From positions 4,588,001 through 4,652,000 of the forward strand of contig JAAXNY010000004.1 of the NCBI GenBank assembly GCA_013420905.1: a stretch of DNA of 64,000 nt. The letters run 5' to 3'. This stretch comes from Collybia mongolica (Eukaryota > Basidiomycota > Agaricomycetes > Agaricales > Clitocybaceae). Below are positions 20,306 to 32,627 of this stretch, piece by piece (the stretch's first letter is position 1; every line of letters starts with the position of its first letter). The notes beneath the pieces are model-generated. The model did no database searches. It saw nothing but the letters and a program-made list of their open reading frames with translations, and was not told the origin of the DNA. Position numbers and translations under genes: made by a program.

Positions 20306-22678
20306 ATGAAGCCCGACATAACGAACATCCCTCCAGCGAATCTTGAGGCGGGCACCACAGTTGGCGATACGGGAGGTTCGAAGGGGAAGGAGGACCATGA
20401 TTCTGGAAATGAGCTCACGGACCAAACGAACCTCTTGCCATTTAAGCAGGTCGTCGCTGTGTTCTTAGGCCTGGCTTTGTGCATCGTCGTCTCGACCCTT
20501 GACTCTGTCATCGTAGCGACGGCCCTCCGGACCATATCTGCTGCATTCAATGCTGGTTCCGTCGTTTCGTGGGTTCCGTCTGCGTATCTACTCACGTCTA
20601 CGGCCTTTCAGCCGCTCTATGGAAGATTCAGCGACATCTTCGGACGCAAGGCCGCTCTGGCTCTTGCTATGGCTATATTTATGGTCGGAAATCTGGTGGT
20701 GGGGTTTTCGAAGAGTATCGTGTCTTTAATTATCTTTCGGGGTTTTGCCGGTGCCGGGGGAGGTGAGTCATGCTGGGACTCTATGTTTTCGTGAAAATCG
20801 GGCGTCTCGGTGCTGATCGGCATGTATTTACTTTTAGGTGGTATCGTCAGCATGGCGCAAATTATTATTTCGGATATTGTGAGTCTGCGAGAACGGTAAG
20901 CGCTCCGAGTGCATCGTATAGTGGACGGATAGACTAATGTCGGTTATTAGAGGCAAATACCAAGGAATCATTGGAGGCGTTGTGGCATTGGGATATGGAA
21001 TCGGGCCTGTCATCGGTGGTGCCCTGGCACAAAAAGTAAACTGGCGGGTGAGTACCGGACACTTTTAATCGATCACCTGGCGAATCCTAACGCTGACCTT
21101 CCAAGTGGTGCTTTTGGATCAACATACCAATTTCGTTCTGTGCAGTCTGTGTTGTATTATTCGTGCTTCCCCTTAAACCCGTAGAGGGAAACATCAGAGG
21201 GTGTGTGATTTACGCTACCATCCAACGCCGCAGTGGCAATGATGAGTTCATAGGAAGCTACTTGTTGTTGATTATTTTGGGGCTGGGCTGACGCTTGTAG
21301 CGTGCGCGCTTGTCATATTGCCTCTTATTTGGGTGAGGAACGACCTGGTTACACAGGCTGCAAGGATCTAACCATTTATCGTATAGGGTGGTGTGACGTT
21401 CCCTTGGAGCTCTGCAGTTGTTCTTGCGCCACTCTTTTCAGGCTTCGTTGTTGCGGTAATATTCTGTATCTGGGAATGGAAAGGCGCCCGCCTTCCCATA
21501 GTCCCAAGTACGTTGGACCTCAATTCTTACGGCCACCTAATCATTCTATTGTACTAGTGTATATCTTCAAGCACGCTACCGTTACTGGAGTTTACATCAC
21601 AATGTTCATCAAGTGCGCACCGTATCACGTTGTCATCATGGATTCTGATCTTCTAAACGTCTAAATAGTGGCTTCGTGTTCTTCTCTTCTCTTTATTACC
21701 TTCCGCAGTTCTTTCAAGTCGTCCTCGGTTACACGCCGATTCGCGCGGGAATATTTCTCATTCCGGTTCTTGTGAGTCAGATGGTGGCTAGTTGGATCTC
21801 TGTACGTTTTTTCGAACTTGCGTCTGCAAACATTCTTACCAACACATTTATACATGTTAGGGCGTCATTGTAAGCCGCACGGGTCGATATCGGGTATGTC
21901 ACGGAAGGATTTGTATTGTGTAGAGTTAGTTTGATTACCATCTTTCCTAGAACATCATCCATCTAGGCTTCGCCATCTGGGCCATCGCGTGCGGTTGCCT
22001 ATCGACCATAACCCCCAGCTCTGGTAAAGCCGTATTGGTTGTGTTCATGCTTCTAGCGGGGATCGGCGCAGGTCAAGTACGTTCCTGATTTCTTGATTCG
22101 CGATTCGCGTAAGGAGAGAGCCCGTGACTCAAATCTTTTATACAAGACACTTCAAACGACGACTGTTGCGGCGCAAGCGAGCGTCTCTAGAAAGGATATG
22201 TCCGTGGTAACCGCGTTTAGAAATGTATGTCATGTCAGATCTTGCTTGGTCGCTCATGTTGAGTTTTTCCAAAGTTTATCCGTCTCCTGGGAGGAACTCT
22301 GTCTCTTGCAATTGGTTCTACGATAATGTAAAGGCTGTTTCTCGATACTTTTTTTCAAGCTAACGCGAGTTTATCGTTTTCAGAAACAATTCTCTTACCA
22401 CCTCCATGAAATCCATGGGCCTCTCCTCATCATTAATATCCGGGATAGTAGACAACCCATCACATCTCCGGTCTCCCATAGAATTCGGGCTCTCGTTTTC
22501 GGACGCGTCGTATATCTTGGCACATGGATATACGCGGGGTTTTAGGTTTGTGTTTATTCTTAACGCTTGTCTAACGACCGTCGCTACCGTCGCTAGCGTG
22601 GTTTTGATCAAGCACAAGGAACTGACGAGGGGGGATGACCAAATGCAGCGGGAGAAGGCCCTCGGGCGGCCTGGCTAG
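20306..22678 (+). CDS. MFS drug/H+ antiporter (DHA2-like), copy 2
   Basis: Paralogue of the gene at 391-2747 with the same exon plan and no frame break that I can find. It encodes about 560 residues: an N-terminal hydrophilic tail, LDSVIVATALRTI in the first helix, YGRFSDIFGRKAAL as motif A, then WCFWINIPI, GGVTFPW and a conserved last exon from 22385. The protein should be a 14-helix proton antiporter. Compared with copy 1, conserved TALPTI is TALRTI (Pro to Arg), which might affect the helix. It is CpG-rich and lies outside the depleted island. The head-to-head HET gene and the duplicated cassette suggest the two genes were copied together. Confidence 0.9.
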
Positions 22679-23957
22679 TGAGTGACCGATCATTCGATCA
22701 TGTTAAGTCCCGGCTGGTTAATTGAACTTGACGCAGGCCGAAGATGTAGAGGTAACGATTTAGATGAAGTATAGACAGAGTGTGTTTGACATATAGAATC
22801 GATTCAATTTCTTTTGAAGCACTGGTCCTTGAAATATTGACAGTGGTTGATGCATGGGTTAATAGGTTGGTACTACGTTTCTACAATACTGACAGAATCT
22901 GTGTGGTGTAGAGCCGAGGCGGTGGAGGACACGGTGGATCCACGACGCCGAGCAACCTTCGGGCTACTTTGCCGTACATTATGAGCAGGGATGAACGGCG
23001 TCCATCATTATCTCGGCAGCTTCCGTATCAAAACATCACGCCCCACTATCTCCCGAAGCAACACATGCATTATCCCGACGACCTATATGACAACCTTTAT
23101 ATTTGGGCCTGCGTGATGGACGGGTACTTGGTGTCATGCGTACATCTTCACAGGAACAATGCCGTTGTGATCGATACACATTGTACAAGACTTTCTCGCT
23201 TTTTCAAATGTTTGAAAGGTCCCACTCATATCCCGATCATTTGGGTAGGCTCGTAAGTGCAGTCCCCCATTGAGGCCTTCGGTAGGCGTTCTGTCAGAGT
23301 AATGTTTTCGCTTTTCAGGTACGATATTGTAACAACAACGCGTATCCACCAATGCTTACGGTTGTTCTAAGAGGCCGAGCTGATGCGTACTTCACTTTGC
23401 TTGGGTCGATGAACCTGAAACTCCAAAATAAATGGCATTTTAAGGATAGTAAATTCCACTGTACACCGGCCATCATGACAGCATCTGCGGCATCGAGGCG
23501 TCAATACAACCTCAGGCCCACCACGAGGTTGTGGTTGACAGACTCAGGTCTACTTTCCTTGCCTTGACATGCCCTATGTGCTTCTCAATCCTCGCGATAC
23601 CACGGGACAGGTGCACATACATTCTTTTGACCCCGCACATCGTCCGCGCGTCTTCCTTCCGTGATGGCGGAGCGGCACGACCCCCCGAAAATAACAACGA
23701 TCAACAACCCTGTTCCGCTGGCCCAATAAGAACGCCGATGCCCGAAGAACAGTACGTCTCCACATGATGATCACTTTCCGATCCTCCCTTTCTGACGGTC
23801 GGTACGCGGTGTGCCTCCTAGGGATCACCAGATTTCGTACTTGCGTTTCTGATATGGTGCTACTTTTGGCACCGGGAATGAAGCGAGAATGGTATAAAGG
23901 CGTTTGTGTACTTCGCAAAGATGAATCAAAGAAGAATATCCCATCTCCACACACTCC
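22679..23957. other. Intergenic; no gene recognised, TATA box at 23893
   Basis: Several overlapping ORFs on both strands (for example 22969-23256 plus and 23574-24170 minus) show no domain. The minus one overlaps exon 1 of the next gene antisense. TATAAAG at 23893-23899 lies 65 bp before the start codon of the NRPS-like gene. Confidence 0.4.
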
Positions 23958-26900
23958 ATGCCTCACACACCTTCCGACTTCCCAGCGGCGCCGCCTTTCG
24001 AGCGGACGCCTACGATCCCAGAGATGCTGGACTATCACCATGAAAACAGCACGGATCACGCTATGTACATCTATAGCGAGAAGGCGGACAAGGACCTCAC
24101 CTCGATATCGTACCTGGAGTTTGCACGGGCTGGGCACCGGATTGCCCATGCTCTGAGGCCGAATCGTCACGGGGCGGATGGTACAGTGGTTGGTGTCATT
24201 CTCTTGGTTGACACCATCCTTTATCAGGCAACTGTTACTGGCTTGATGAGGACTGGCTTTGTTGTGAGTACGGATCTTGTATGGTGAACAATAGGATGCT
24301 CACTACAAACTCAGCCGTTCCCTATCTCACCTCGTCTATCTCCTCCCGCAGTCGTCCATCTACTCAAGAAGACCTCCTGCCATCGCCTCATTACCACGCA
24401 AGATACGCTTCAAGGCCTTATTTCCGGAGTGAAGGCTGAGCTTGCGAAGGATGGTGCTGAGTTCGAGCTTACTGTCGAGGAAGTGCCAAATATCCGGCAG
24501 GTGTTCCCAAAACTAGGAGCTGAAGTCGTGGGTGATCCATTCGAGCCCTACCCTGTCCATGCCGCATCAATAGAGCTTCCTGTGATGTACCTGCACTCTT
24601 CCGGTAGCACAGGGTTCCCGAAGCCTGTACCGCTCACCCATCAGGCGTTTTTGGATTGGGTATCTTTCGGTATGTCTTTCTGATGTCTTATCTGCCCACA
24701 CGATCGGTAATCGTTACCCTTTGTTAACCAGGAATGCGTGATCTTTCCATGATTCGGCCTAGGCTCCGTATGGCTGCGATGTTTTCGCCACCATTCCATA
24801 CCCTCGGCGTTTACACACAGCTTTTGCACCCCATATACTGCCGTGTCTGTGTAGCTGTCTATCCTCCTGTCGTATTCTCGACCACAGACCTACCAATGAT
24901 CCCATCGCCGGACAACGTTCTCGATCACATGCGACGTACCAAGTCCTCGTCGATGGTGACTATCCCCGCAATGCTCCAAGCATGGTCCCACTCGCAAGAA
25001 GCTATTGATTTTCTTAAAACATGTGTATTTGTGGTATGGACACATCCATCCACCACTGATCCTAGTCTGACCAGTACATAGGCCTATTCTGGAGGCCCGT
25101 TGGCGCAGAAATTGGGGAACCGCCTGGCTGGGCTGGGAGTCAACTTAAAAGCAATCTACGGAGGCACTGAATTCGGCGCCCCAACGTACGTTGAGGTTAC
25201 GCCCGGACGCGAGCACTTGTGGGAATACATGGAATTCGGTCCCAAGGAAAATACACGGTTTGTCGACCAAGGGAACGGCAAGTATGAGCTTCAAATTTTG
25301 GTACGTTTCCATCGTGAAATATCGTGCTCTACGAGGGGTAACCTTGGGACTCTCTTTGCGTAGACCTCGGACGCGTACCACCCAGGTGTCGAGAACCTGG
25401 AAGACGTGAGAGGATACGCCACCTCCGATCTGTTCGAGAAGCACCCCACTGAACCACATCATTGGAGAATGTTGGTTATTTTCGATCACATCTGCGATCA
25501 TACCCGTAACTAACGGGTCGTGCCCAGTGTTGGTCGTGTAGATGACGTGATTATGCATTCGTCTGGTGAGAAAACCGTACCAGGGCCGATGGAAGGGATC
25601 ATCGGTAGCAGTCCCATGTTTGTCGTTTCGCCCATATCTACACCCAACATTGGCTGACGTTCATGTTCAGGGTGAAGGATGTCATCATGTTTGGTCGTGA
25701 ACACGATCAAGCAGGCGCTCTTATCGATATGGCTGAAGGACATAGGATTGATGCCTCTGATCCTGATCAGTTAGCAGCCCTACGGAATAAGTTGTGGTGC
25801 GTCTTAAAGTCTGTTCCGTGGTATCGTCATGTTTTAAGGTCGCGGTTGCTCGCTCTAGGCCGATCATTGAGGAAGCAAACAAGGACGCTCCTGCCTTCAG
25901 CAGGATCTTCAAAGAGATGATTCTGTTCACTTCTGCAGACAAACCTCTGCCCCGGTCAGCCAAGGGAACGGTCATGAGGAAGGCGGGGTTAGCCACATAT
26001 AATGAAGAGATCGAAGCCTTGTGAGTCGCCCTCGCAGCGCTATGTGGGATTCATACTTAGAGCATGGTACTCGATAGATACGAGGTCGTCGAGTCGACGG
26101 GAGGCGGAGAGAACGTCGTTCCCCCGACGAATTGGGACGGAGCGACTGTCAAACAGTGGCTTCTCGATCAAGCGAAGGACATCCATAACGAGAAACCTGT
26201 CTCTCCCTCGAAGGATCTGTTCGAGCAGGGATTCGACAGGTAAGCCCCACGGAGTGACGACATTGAAATCTCCCCCACTAAACTCTTCCTCAGTTTGAGT
26301 GCCACATTCATGCGCCTCCGCATCCTAGGAGCGCTGCGGGCGTCGAAGGACCTGGCCAGAGCAGCCGATGCCGTGACGCAGACCGTAATATACTCGCACC
26401 CGACGATCGACGCCTTGACCGAATTTATCGTCGCGGCTGTAGAAAACCCCGACGGCGCCCATCTCCTGAAAGGCGGTGTCGACGCCATAGAGGCCATGAT
26501 CGCCAAGTACAGCGCAGGACTGGACCATCCCATCAGCGAGCGCCCCACGAAAACGGGGAAGACCTCGACTGTGGTTCTCCTCACTGGGTCCACCGGAAAC
26601 ATAGGAGCTCAGATACTTTCCAATCTGCTAGGTGATAAGGCGGTGGACCGGGTCTACGCGCTGAACCGCCCGTCGGGCGCCCAGACGAGCGCGGAGCGCC
26701 ATAAGGCGAGGTTCGAGGATAAGGATCTTGACGTGAGTCAACTGGATACGAAGAAGCTTGTCTTCGTGGAAGGCGATACCTCGGAGGAGCACCTCGGGCT
26801 GGAGAAGGCTATGTATGAAGAGGTCGGTATCCATCTTGTGATCCGTATATTGCGACTTATAATTGTTCGATAGCTACGCGACTCTGTCACACTTATCGTT

Positions 26901-27935
26901 CATGGCGCATGGAGGCTGGACTTTAACCTTACTCTCGCGTCGTTCGAGAGCAATGTGAGGGGGACCCGCAATCTCATTGATCTCGCGCGCTCTAGCCCCA
27001 ATGCGTCCAACGTCCGGTTCCTGTTTATGTCTTCAATCTCGTCGGCACAGTCTTGGGATAACTCAAAGGGTCCGTACCCTGAGGAGACACTCACCGATGC
27101 CAGTTCTGCCGTGGGAAGTGGATATGGAGAAGGCAAATACGTGACGGAGAGGGTTTGTCTTATTGTTTTTCATGTTTGGCGGCTGATCTTGAAAATTGTT
27201 CGTAGATTCTTGCGCAGAGCGGGATCCGAGCGACGTCGCTAAGGATTGGACAAGTTACCGGAGGTTCGAACGGTGCGTGGGCGACTTCGGACTGGGTTCC
27301 CATCCTCGTGAAGTCGAGTCTTGCTCTTGGCGCGTTGCCGAATTCACCTGGGGTGCGTTTTTCTCCTTGTCTTCGTTCTGTCCGTGAGAGATTAAGTCGT
27401 TGTGTCAAATAAGGTTGTATCGTGGATGCCTATGGACGCTGTTGCCCGGACTATCCTCGATGTTGGCTTGGGAGAGAGTTCCGCACCCAAAGCGCTCAAT
27501 TTCGTGCACCCACGTCCTATCACGTGGACGTCGATGATTAGTTCGATCCGGGAGGCACTGATTGTGCAAAATAACCTGGACGCCAACGCACTTCCCCTGA
27601 TTCCCTTCGGAGAGTGGGTGGCGAAGCTGAGCGAGCAGGCTAAGAGCGCGAAGGAGGAGGATCTCAAGAAGATCGTATGTGTATCTTACCAGATTTTGCT
27701 CCGGTGTACTGACGTCGTTATGCCCCAGCCTGCTGTCAAACTCCTGGAATTCTTCCGCGCGATATCCTCGAGCGGAAGCTCCGTTCCTGAAGATTCTGAG
27801 AGCGGCGGTCTTGCGGCGTTCGACACGACGAAGGCGCGTGAGGTTAGCACGACAATGAAAAACTTGTCGCAGATCGGAGTGGAGGATGCGCGGCAATGGG
27901 TTGGATATTGGAGTAGAGTTGGCCTGTTTAACTGA
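23958..27935 (+). CDS. NRPS-like carboxylate reductase (A-T-R), copy 1
   Basis: Predicted enzyme that adenylates a carboxylic acid with ATP, loads it on a phosphopantetheine arm and releases it as an aldehyde (or alcohol) with NADPH. About 14 exons joined by GT-AG introns give roughly 1,060 residues, the usual size of fungal A-T-R enzymes. The adenylation domain has the P-loop-like LHSSGSTGFPKP near residue 195 and the KGTVMRKA-type C-terminal lysine motif. The carrier domain has FEQGFDSLSA with its serine near residue 603. The reductase domain starts with VVLLTGSTGNIG near 696, and the SDR tyrosine and lysine are in GYGEGKYVTER near 863. There is no condensation domain. The serine codon is split AG|T by an intron. 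The closest named families are basidiomycete aryl or aminoadipate-type reductases; the substrate is not deducible. Its twin lies at 40120. Confidence 0.92.
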
Positions 27936-28356
27936 TTTAGAGGAGGTTAAAACTCCATAATGTATCAGTATCTACACGAGTAGTGGGGCGGGACTCGCGC
28001 CATCGACGATTTAAAATATACTTACGTAGCAACAAACATCATATCTATCAACTTGCTTGAGACTACATACGTCTTATAAGTATAGGATCACGTACGCAGC
28101 CAATTCAAATAAGGCACCTTGATGCGTCCCGATCACATCCAAACTATAATTGATCCCGACGCGACGCGCCTGGAGAACGTGCTGGGAATGTGCCTGAGTC
28201 ACGTGCATGGCTGTGCCCGCCTAATTTTGCCGTGTGTGAGCCGTCCGACGACGTAGGCAGTGCCCAACCGCAGCAGAAGGGGAGCAAAAGTTCTTCCCCG
28301 CAGTTCATGGTTCAAAAGCTTCAAAGTTATTCAAATTAACTTTTGTGGATCGAGTC
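27936..28356. other. Intergenic spacer between reductase and CaaX-protein genes
   Basis: It should hold the 3' end of the reductase transcript and the promoter of the next gene. No clear TATA box or other element was recognised. Confidence 0.35.
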
Positions 28357-29761
28357 ATGATTATCGACAAGCAGCCGTTACCCGACGACCCCACACCTTC
28401 CGAGGCGCCACCTTCATACGATGGACTCGCGGGCGTTCCAGGACGGCCACTGCAGGATACGAAAGTAGTGACACCCATTCGAACATCTCCACTCCAATCG
28501 TCGTCGTCGTCTCTGTCACCACCGTCGATAGTCAAATCGGCATCATCATCGTCGAATCTGAAGGGAAAGGGTCGTGCCAATAATTCGTGGTTCAACTTCA
28601 ACGCATCGCGCACCGCACGGGAGGTACGGACGACAGTACTTGGACTCGTCCGCGATCTCGTGCGCGAGCAGCATTCTAACTCTCGGGCTTCGCTGAGCAT
28701 CTTGGAGAGCTGTTCGGAAGCGTGCAATGGGTATTCCTTGTCGCTCTCGTCCCTCCTTCAAGAACGATCGATAGAAGGCCACTCGCCGCTATACTGGGCG
28801 ATCGTCAAACGACCACCCGATGGAGACGAAGATGAATCGGCCATCCCGGACCTCCTCACAGCGCTCATCTCCTTTGCGAGTCCCCTCACCCCCGACACTA
28901 TCTCGGACGTGCGCCACGCGTGTCTTCTCACGTCCGATCAGCTCCTGTTCCAGCGCCTTCGCATGTCCCCGGAATTCTCCCCCCTTTCTGGGACAGACGA
29001 GATGCTGCTTGGTGCGAGTATACCCCCAGACGAAATCACGGTGGAGGACGTTCCGGGCGACGAGGGAGCGTTTGCGGTGGATTTTGAGGTTGTGCATTTT
29101 CAGAAGCGGATGCTGGTGTCGAAGCATATTGAGCTCGATTTCATTGCACGAGGTGTGTGGTGTACTTACTTTGCCATTGTCGATGCTAACATGACCTCAT
29201 CAGCCCGGATGTGGAGAATCGAGTTTTCGATCGCGCAGGATGGTCAGAATAACGGTCCTCGGCCTGGCTCGTGGTACATCAGCCTTTCCCTCCTTCAGAA
29301 TAGCCCACCAACCTGGATAGACTCCCGCCTCCTCATTCCAGAGCCAATACCAACGTTAGAAACACCCGCTCCATCTCCTTCAACAGTGTCACCAATACCC
29401 TCGCTATTTGAACGGGCCAAGCCAAAGCCGAAGCCAAAGCCTACAATCAGCATCCGACTGAAATCATCTCAACAACTTGTAACACCGTCTAATAAGCGCA
29501 ACGGTCATAAACAGACGCAGGCCATCATTGTCTCGCTCGAGGACAGTATGATGGGATCGAGTTTGCAATACGCGTAAGTGGCGATTTCTTCTTCGACGTT
29601 TCCATTTTCGCCTCGAAAATCTCCTTACTTTCTATTCAATTAAGCTGACTCGTTATTACAGCGGAACATCCTATATTGCGCCTGACGAGACACTGCGAGC
29701 GCGGCTGGAAGCCCGCCTTGGTCGTGCGGGCATCGCAGATTCGGAGTGTGTGATCTGTTAA
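28357..29761 (+). CDS. Uncharacterised Ser/Pro-rich protein with C-terminal CaaX box
   Basis: Three exons (28357-29152, 29204-29573, 29662-29761) give about 421 residues. I do not recognise the family. Residues 1-75 are Ser/Pro-rich low complexity. Residues about 85-290 form a conserved globular part (for example SPLYWAIVKR and FIARARMWRIEFSI), and then comes a Pro/Lys-rich linker with PKPKPKPT. The protein ends DSECVIC, a CaaX-like box (Cys-Val-Ile-Cys) that would allow farnesylation and membrane attachment. The first intron is 51 nt, a multiple of three without stops, so it could be retained. The broken paralogue at 30427 has a stop in the same intron and supports it being spliced. The start was placed at the first ATG; an upstream GTG at 28345 is in frame. 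Confidence 0.75.
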
Positions 29762-30426
29762 GCAGAATGGCATGGCCTCCCTAGGATTTTATGCCATCGT
29801 CGGCGAACAGCGCTCTGACCAGCGTCCGGCCTCGTCGATTTGACTTGCTTATTCGCAGCATCTTCGAGTAGACGTCAGGCGGGTCGAGTTCCGCCCATCG
29901 ATCGACGTGCCAGGAGGTGGGGTGATGGGATTTTCTTTTTCAGACGCCACCAAAGTCACCCTGGTATTACGACTGGCAATCAGTCATCGTACAATCCTTT
30001 CATCTTCACCGCATATCACTACATCTATCAACGTATCTATACTAGCATACATATGTACCCCACGAAAAAAGACAAAGATTTCGAGATAAAGCACAACAAT
30101 GCTTGCAAAAAATATCTTCCGGCCAATCGTTTAAGCTTAATACGTCCGGACTGCACCATTCTAGACTCATGCGTTACCATCCCTTGTAGTGGGAACGAGC
30201 CTAGAATGTGGGTCGGTCGGGCCGTAGCTCCGTCAAGCAAAGATTGACAAATCTATTTTTAGTTCTAAGAGCGGCCCCTATCCTTTAGAGTTCAAAGATA
30301 AAAAGCTCCTCCGCAATTGATATTTACGAATCAGTAGAAAGACCCGGAAAGTTTTATAAAGTGTTTGTTTAGTGCAGTGCAACACTACTGTTAGAAGAAG
30401 TAAAGTTCGAAACAGCTTCCGTGGGG
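29762..30426. other. Intergenic between convergent paralogues
   Basis: It lies between the 3' ends of the CaaX-protein gene and its inverted paralogue. ORFs at 29840-30247 have no recognisable domain. Confidence 0.35.
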
Positions 30427-31732
30427 CTAACAGATGACGCATTCATCATCTAGGTTGGGGAGGTTGCCTGGTGGTCTGCAAAGTCGGGCATAAAGACAGC
30501 GTTTCGTCCGGCGCAATAAATGTTGTTTCTCTGTATACAGAAAATAAAATTGGCACATCAATGATACGAGACTAAGACACGATGAACTGACTTGTACTGT
30601 ATGCTTGACCCGATGGGACTGTCTTCTAGTGCCATTATTATGGCATTGCGTTTTGAAGAAGTCGTAGAGAATAGCTGGTGGGAGGACCGACGGGGTATTA
30701 CGATTGACGATTTCGCCGGAGTCGTAAAGAATGTCTGGGTCCTAGAGGTTGACGTACTAGCTGCTGACTGGGTCCTCGGTTTATACTCGTCGATTACGAA
30801 CTTTCCATCTATAAATGTGGGGGGACTCTCATTAACCAGGCACAGAGATATGCACCACGATCCTCTAGGGTGCCCGTCGATTACCCTCGGGGAGATGAAG
30901 AACATCAGTCGCCACATCCGACCTGTAACAAAGCATGTTATGGAGCTATTTATGCTCTATGGCAATGTGACGCACCTCGTGCTATGAATTCGACGGTGAT
31001 CTCCTGCGATATCCGCATTCGCTTCTGGAACTGTGCAATCTCAAACGTGGCCGCGAACGTGCCGTTGACTCCAGGGATACCTTCCACTGTAACTTGGTCG
31101 CGGCTAACCGTGCGCGCGAGCAATAGCCGGTCCGTGCCAGACATTGGAGAGGAGAAGTCTGGCATGTAGCGAAGGCTTTGGAATAGGGGTTGGTTGGACG
31201 TCACGATACACGCGCAATATATGTCTGAGATTGTTGGCTCTGTGAGAGAGGCTGCGTATTTCATTAGTATGGTGAGGAGGTCCGGGTCCTTCATAGCGTC
31301 TCCTTCGTCTTGCTTGATGGTAGCCCAATACAAGGGCGTGTGATTTTCGACGAAGTGCTCCTGAACGAGGTAGGATAGCGAAAGAGAAGCTTCCGAGCAG
31401 ATGTTTTCGCAGGAAATTAGGAGATTTGTCCAGTCTTGAGAGGTAGCTTGTGGATTGTGCATCATGCGGCGAATGTTGGTCATCACAGCGGTGCGGACTT
31501 CCTGTCGAGACCGGGAAATAGTTCCCATAAGTCGGGCGATAAAACTTTTATTTTTTCTGGTTCCCGGCCGCGATGTCTGTTGGGTTTTAGAGGACGACGA
31601 AGCTTCGCTGCTTTGTGCGGACTTGTGTTTTGGATCTCCGTCTGCCGTAGGGTGTTTCTCGTAGCATGGAGGAGTCTAGGCGTCTGCAGGAACTACTCCT
31701 TGGGTCCCAATGGCGTCTTTGGGTGCAGCCAT
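30427..31732 (-). pseudogene. Broken inverted paralogue of the CaaX-protein gene
   Basis: The middle part (SPLYWA-type block as TPLYWATIKQ, FIARGRMWRLMFFI after splicing a 53 nt intron, and GSWCISLCLVNESPPTFID) clearly matches the gene at 28357. Two lesions are visible. A TAG at 31676-31678 interrupts the frame 18 codons after the ATG at 31732. A deletion of 8 bases after PDETL near 30495 shifts the frame, so the conserved tail DDECVIC at 30427-30447 is out of frame and translation stops at 30446. A shorter product starting at the ATG at 31528 remains possible, without the CaaX end. Confidence 0.75.
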
Positions 31733-32627
31733 GATGTAGGAGGTCGCAGGATTTGACACGCCAACTGAGACACGGTGAATTCATTTGAGCCAATGGCACG
31801 TGCATATCCGAAAACCCAGCATTCAAGGCGAGGTAAAGGGTTACTTGTGCCTCGGAATGATAAATCCACCTTCCTTGAGTTTCCGAAGTCAAGCTGAGCC
31901 CATTTTCTCCACATATATCAGTCATAATACATAGGCTTGGTTAAACCCTCGTCGAACTTTGCGATTCATGCGAAAAACATGGATCCCGAGCGCAATGAAT
32001 ACGAATTTAACGCAGAATAAGACAGGTGTTGGATTACTTGGCAAACTCTGACCGTGTTCGACGCCCTTTCTTGTTGACAGAAGTAACAACTCCCCTCCTT
32101 CCATACTTCCAGATCGGGAAGTTAATAGTCATGAGACGGCTTGCCCGACAGTGATTAAAATTGTGCTACTTACTTGTAATCAAAGCCGACCCCATCATTC
32201 CAATGGCAGTCAGGCAAGGCATTTCTGACCAAATCCTTTTCCTTCGGATCACCGCACGTTTTAATAATGGGCTACACAACAGTGGTCAGCATGTCCGGGT
32301 CTCAATTGGGAGACGTTGATATCACGTACGTCAGTGCCACCATTAACATTAAAATAATATACGGCTCCCACTACTAGTATACTGTCAGTACGGTGCACAC
32401 GAAAGGCAAGCCTAACTTGAACCTTGTTGAAGGGGAGTCAAGTCATCGTCACATGATACTGATTATGTAACAGTTATATGACCTGTAACCCCGTGACTTT
32501 CGACAACATGGCTCTTGCCCATTGACAATGATGTATAGTGCAGCATGGCACGCGTTAACGTCTCTTTTCGACTGCCTTCCTTCAATTCGGCGAACCAAAA
32601 ATGAGGAATTAAAACCAAAGGAAGGCG
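31733..32627. other. Intergenic, no gene recognised
   Basis: ORFs on the minus strand at 31587-31925 and 31922-32104 overlap the pseudogene's start or lack any domain. Nothing further can be supported. Confidence 0.35.

Noticed and set aside
23574..24170. 198-residue minus-strand ORF
   Set aside because: Overlaps exon 1 of the first NRPS-like gene on the opposite strand; Arg-rich composition typical of a shadow frame.
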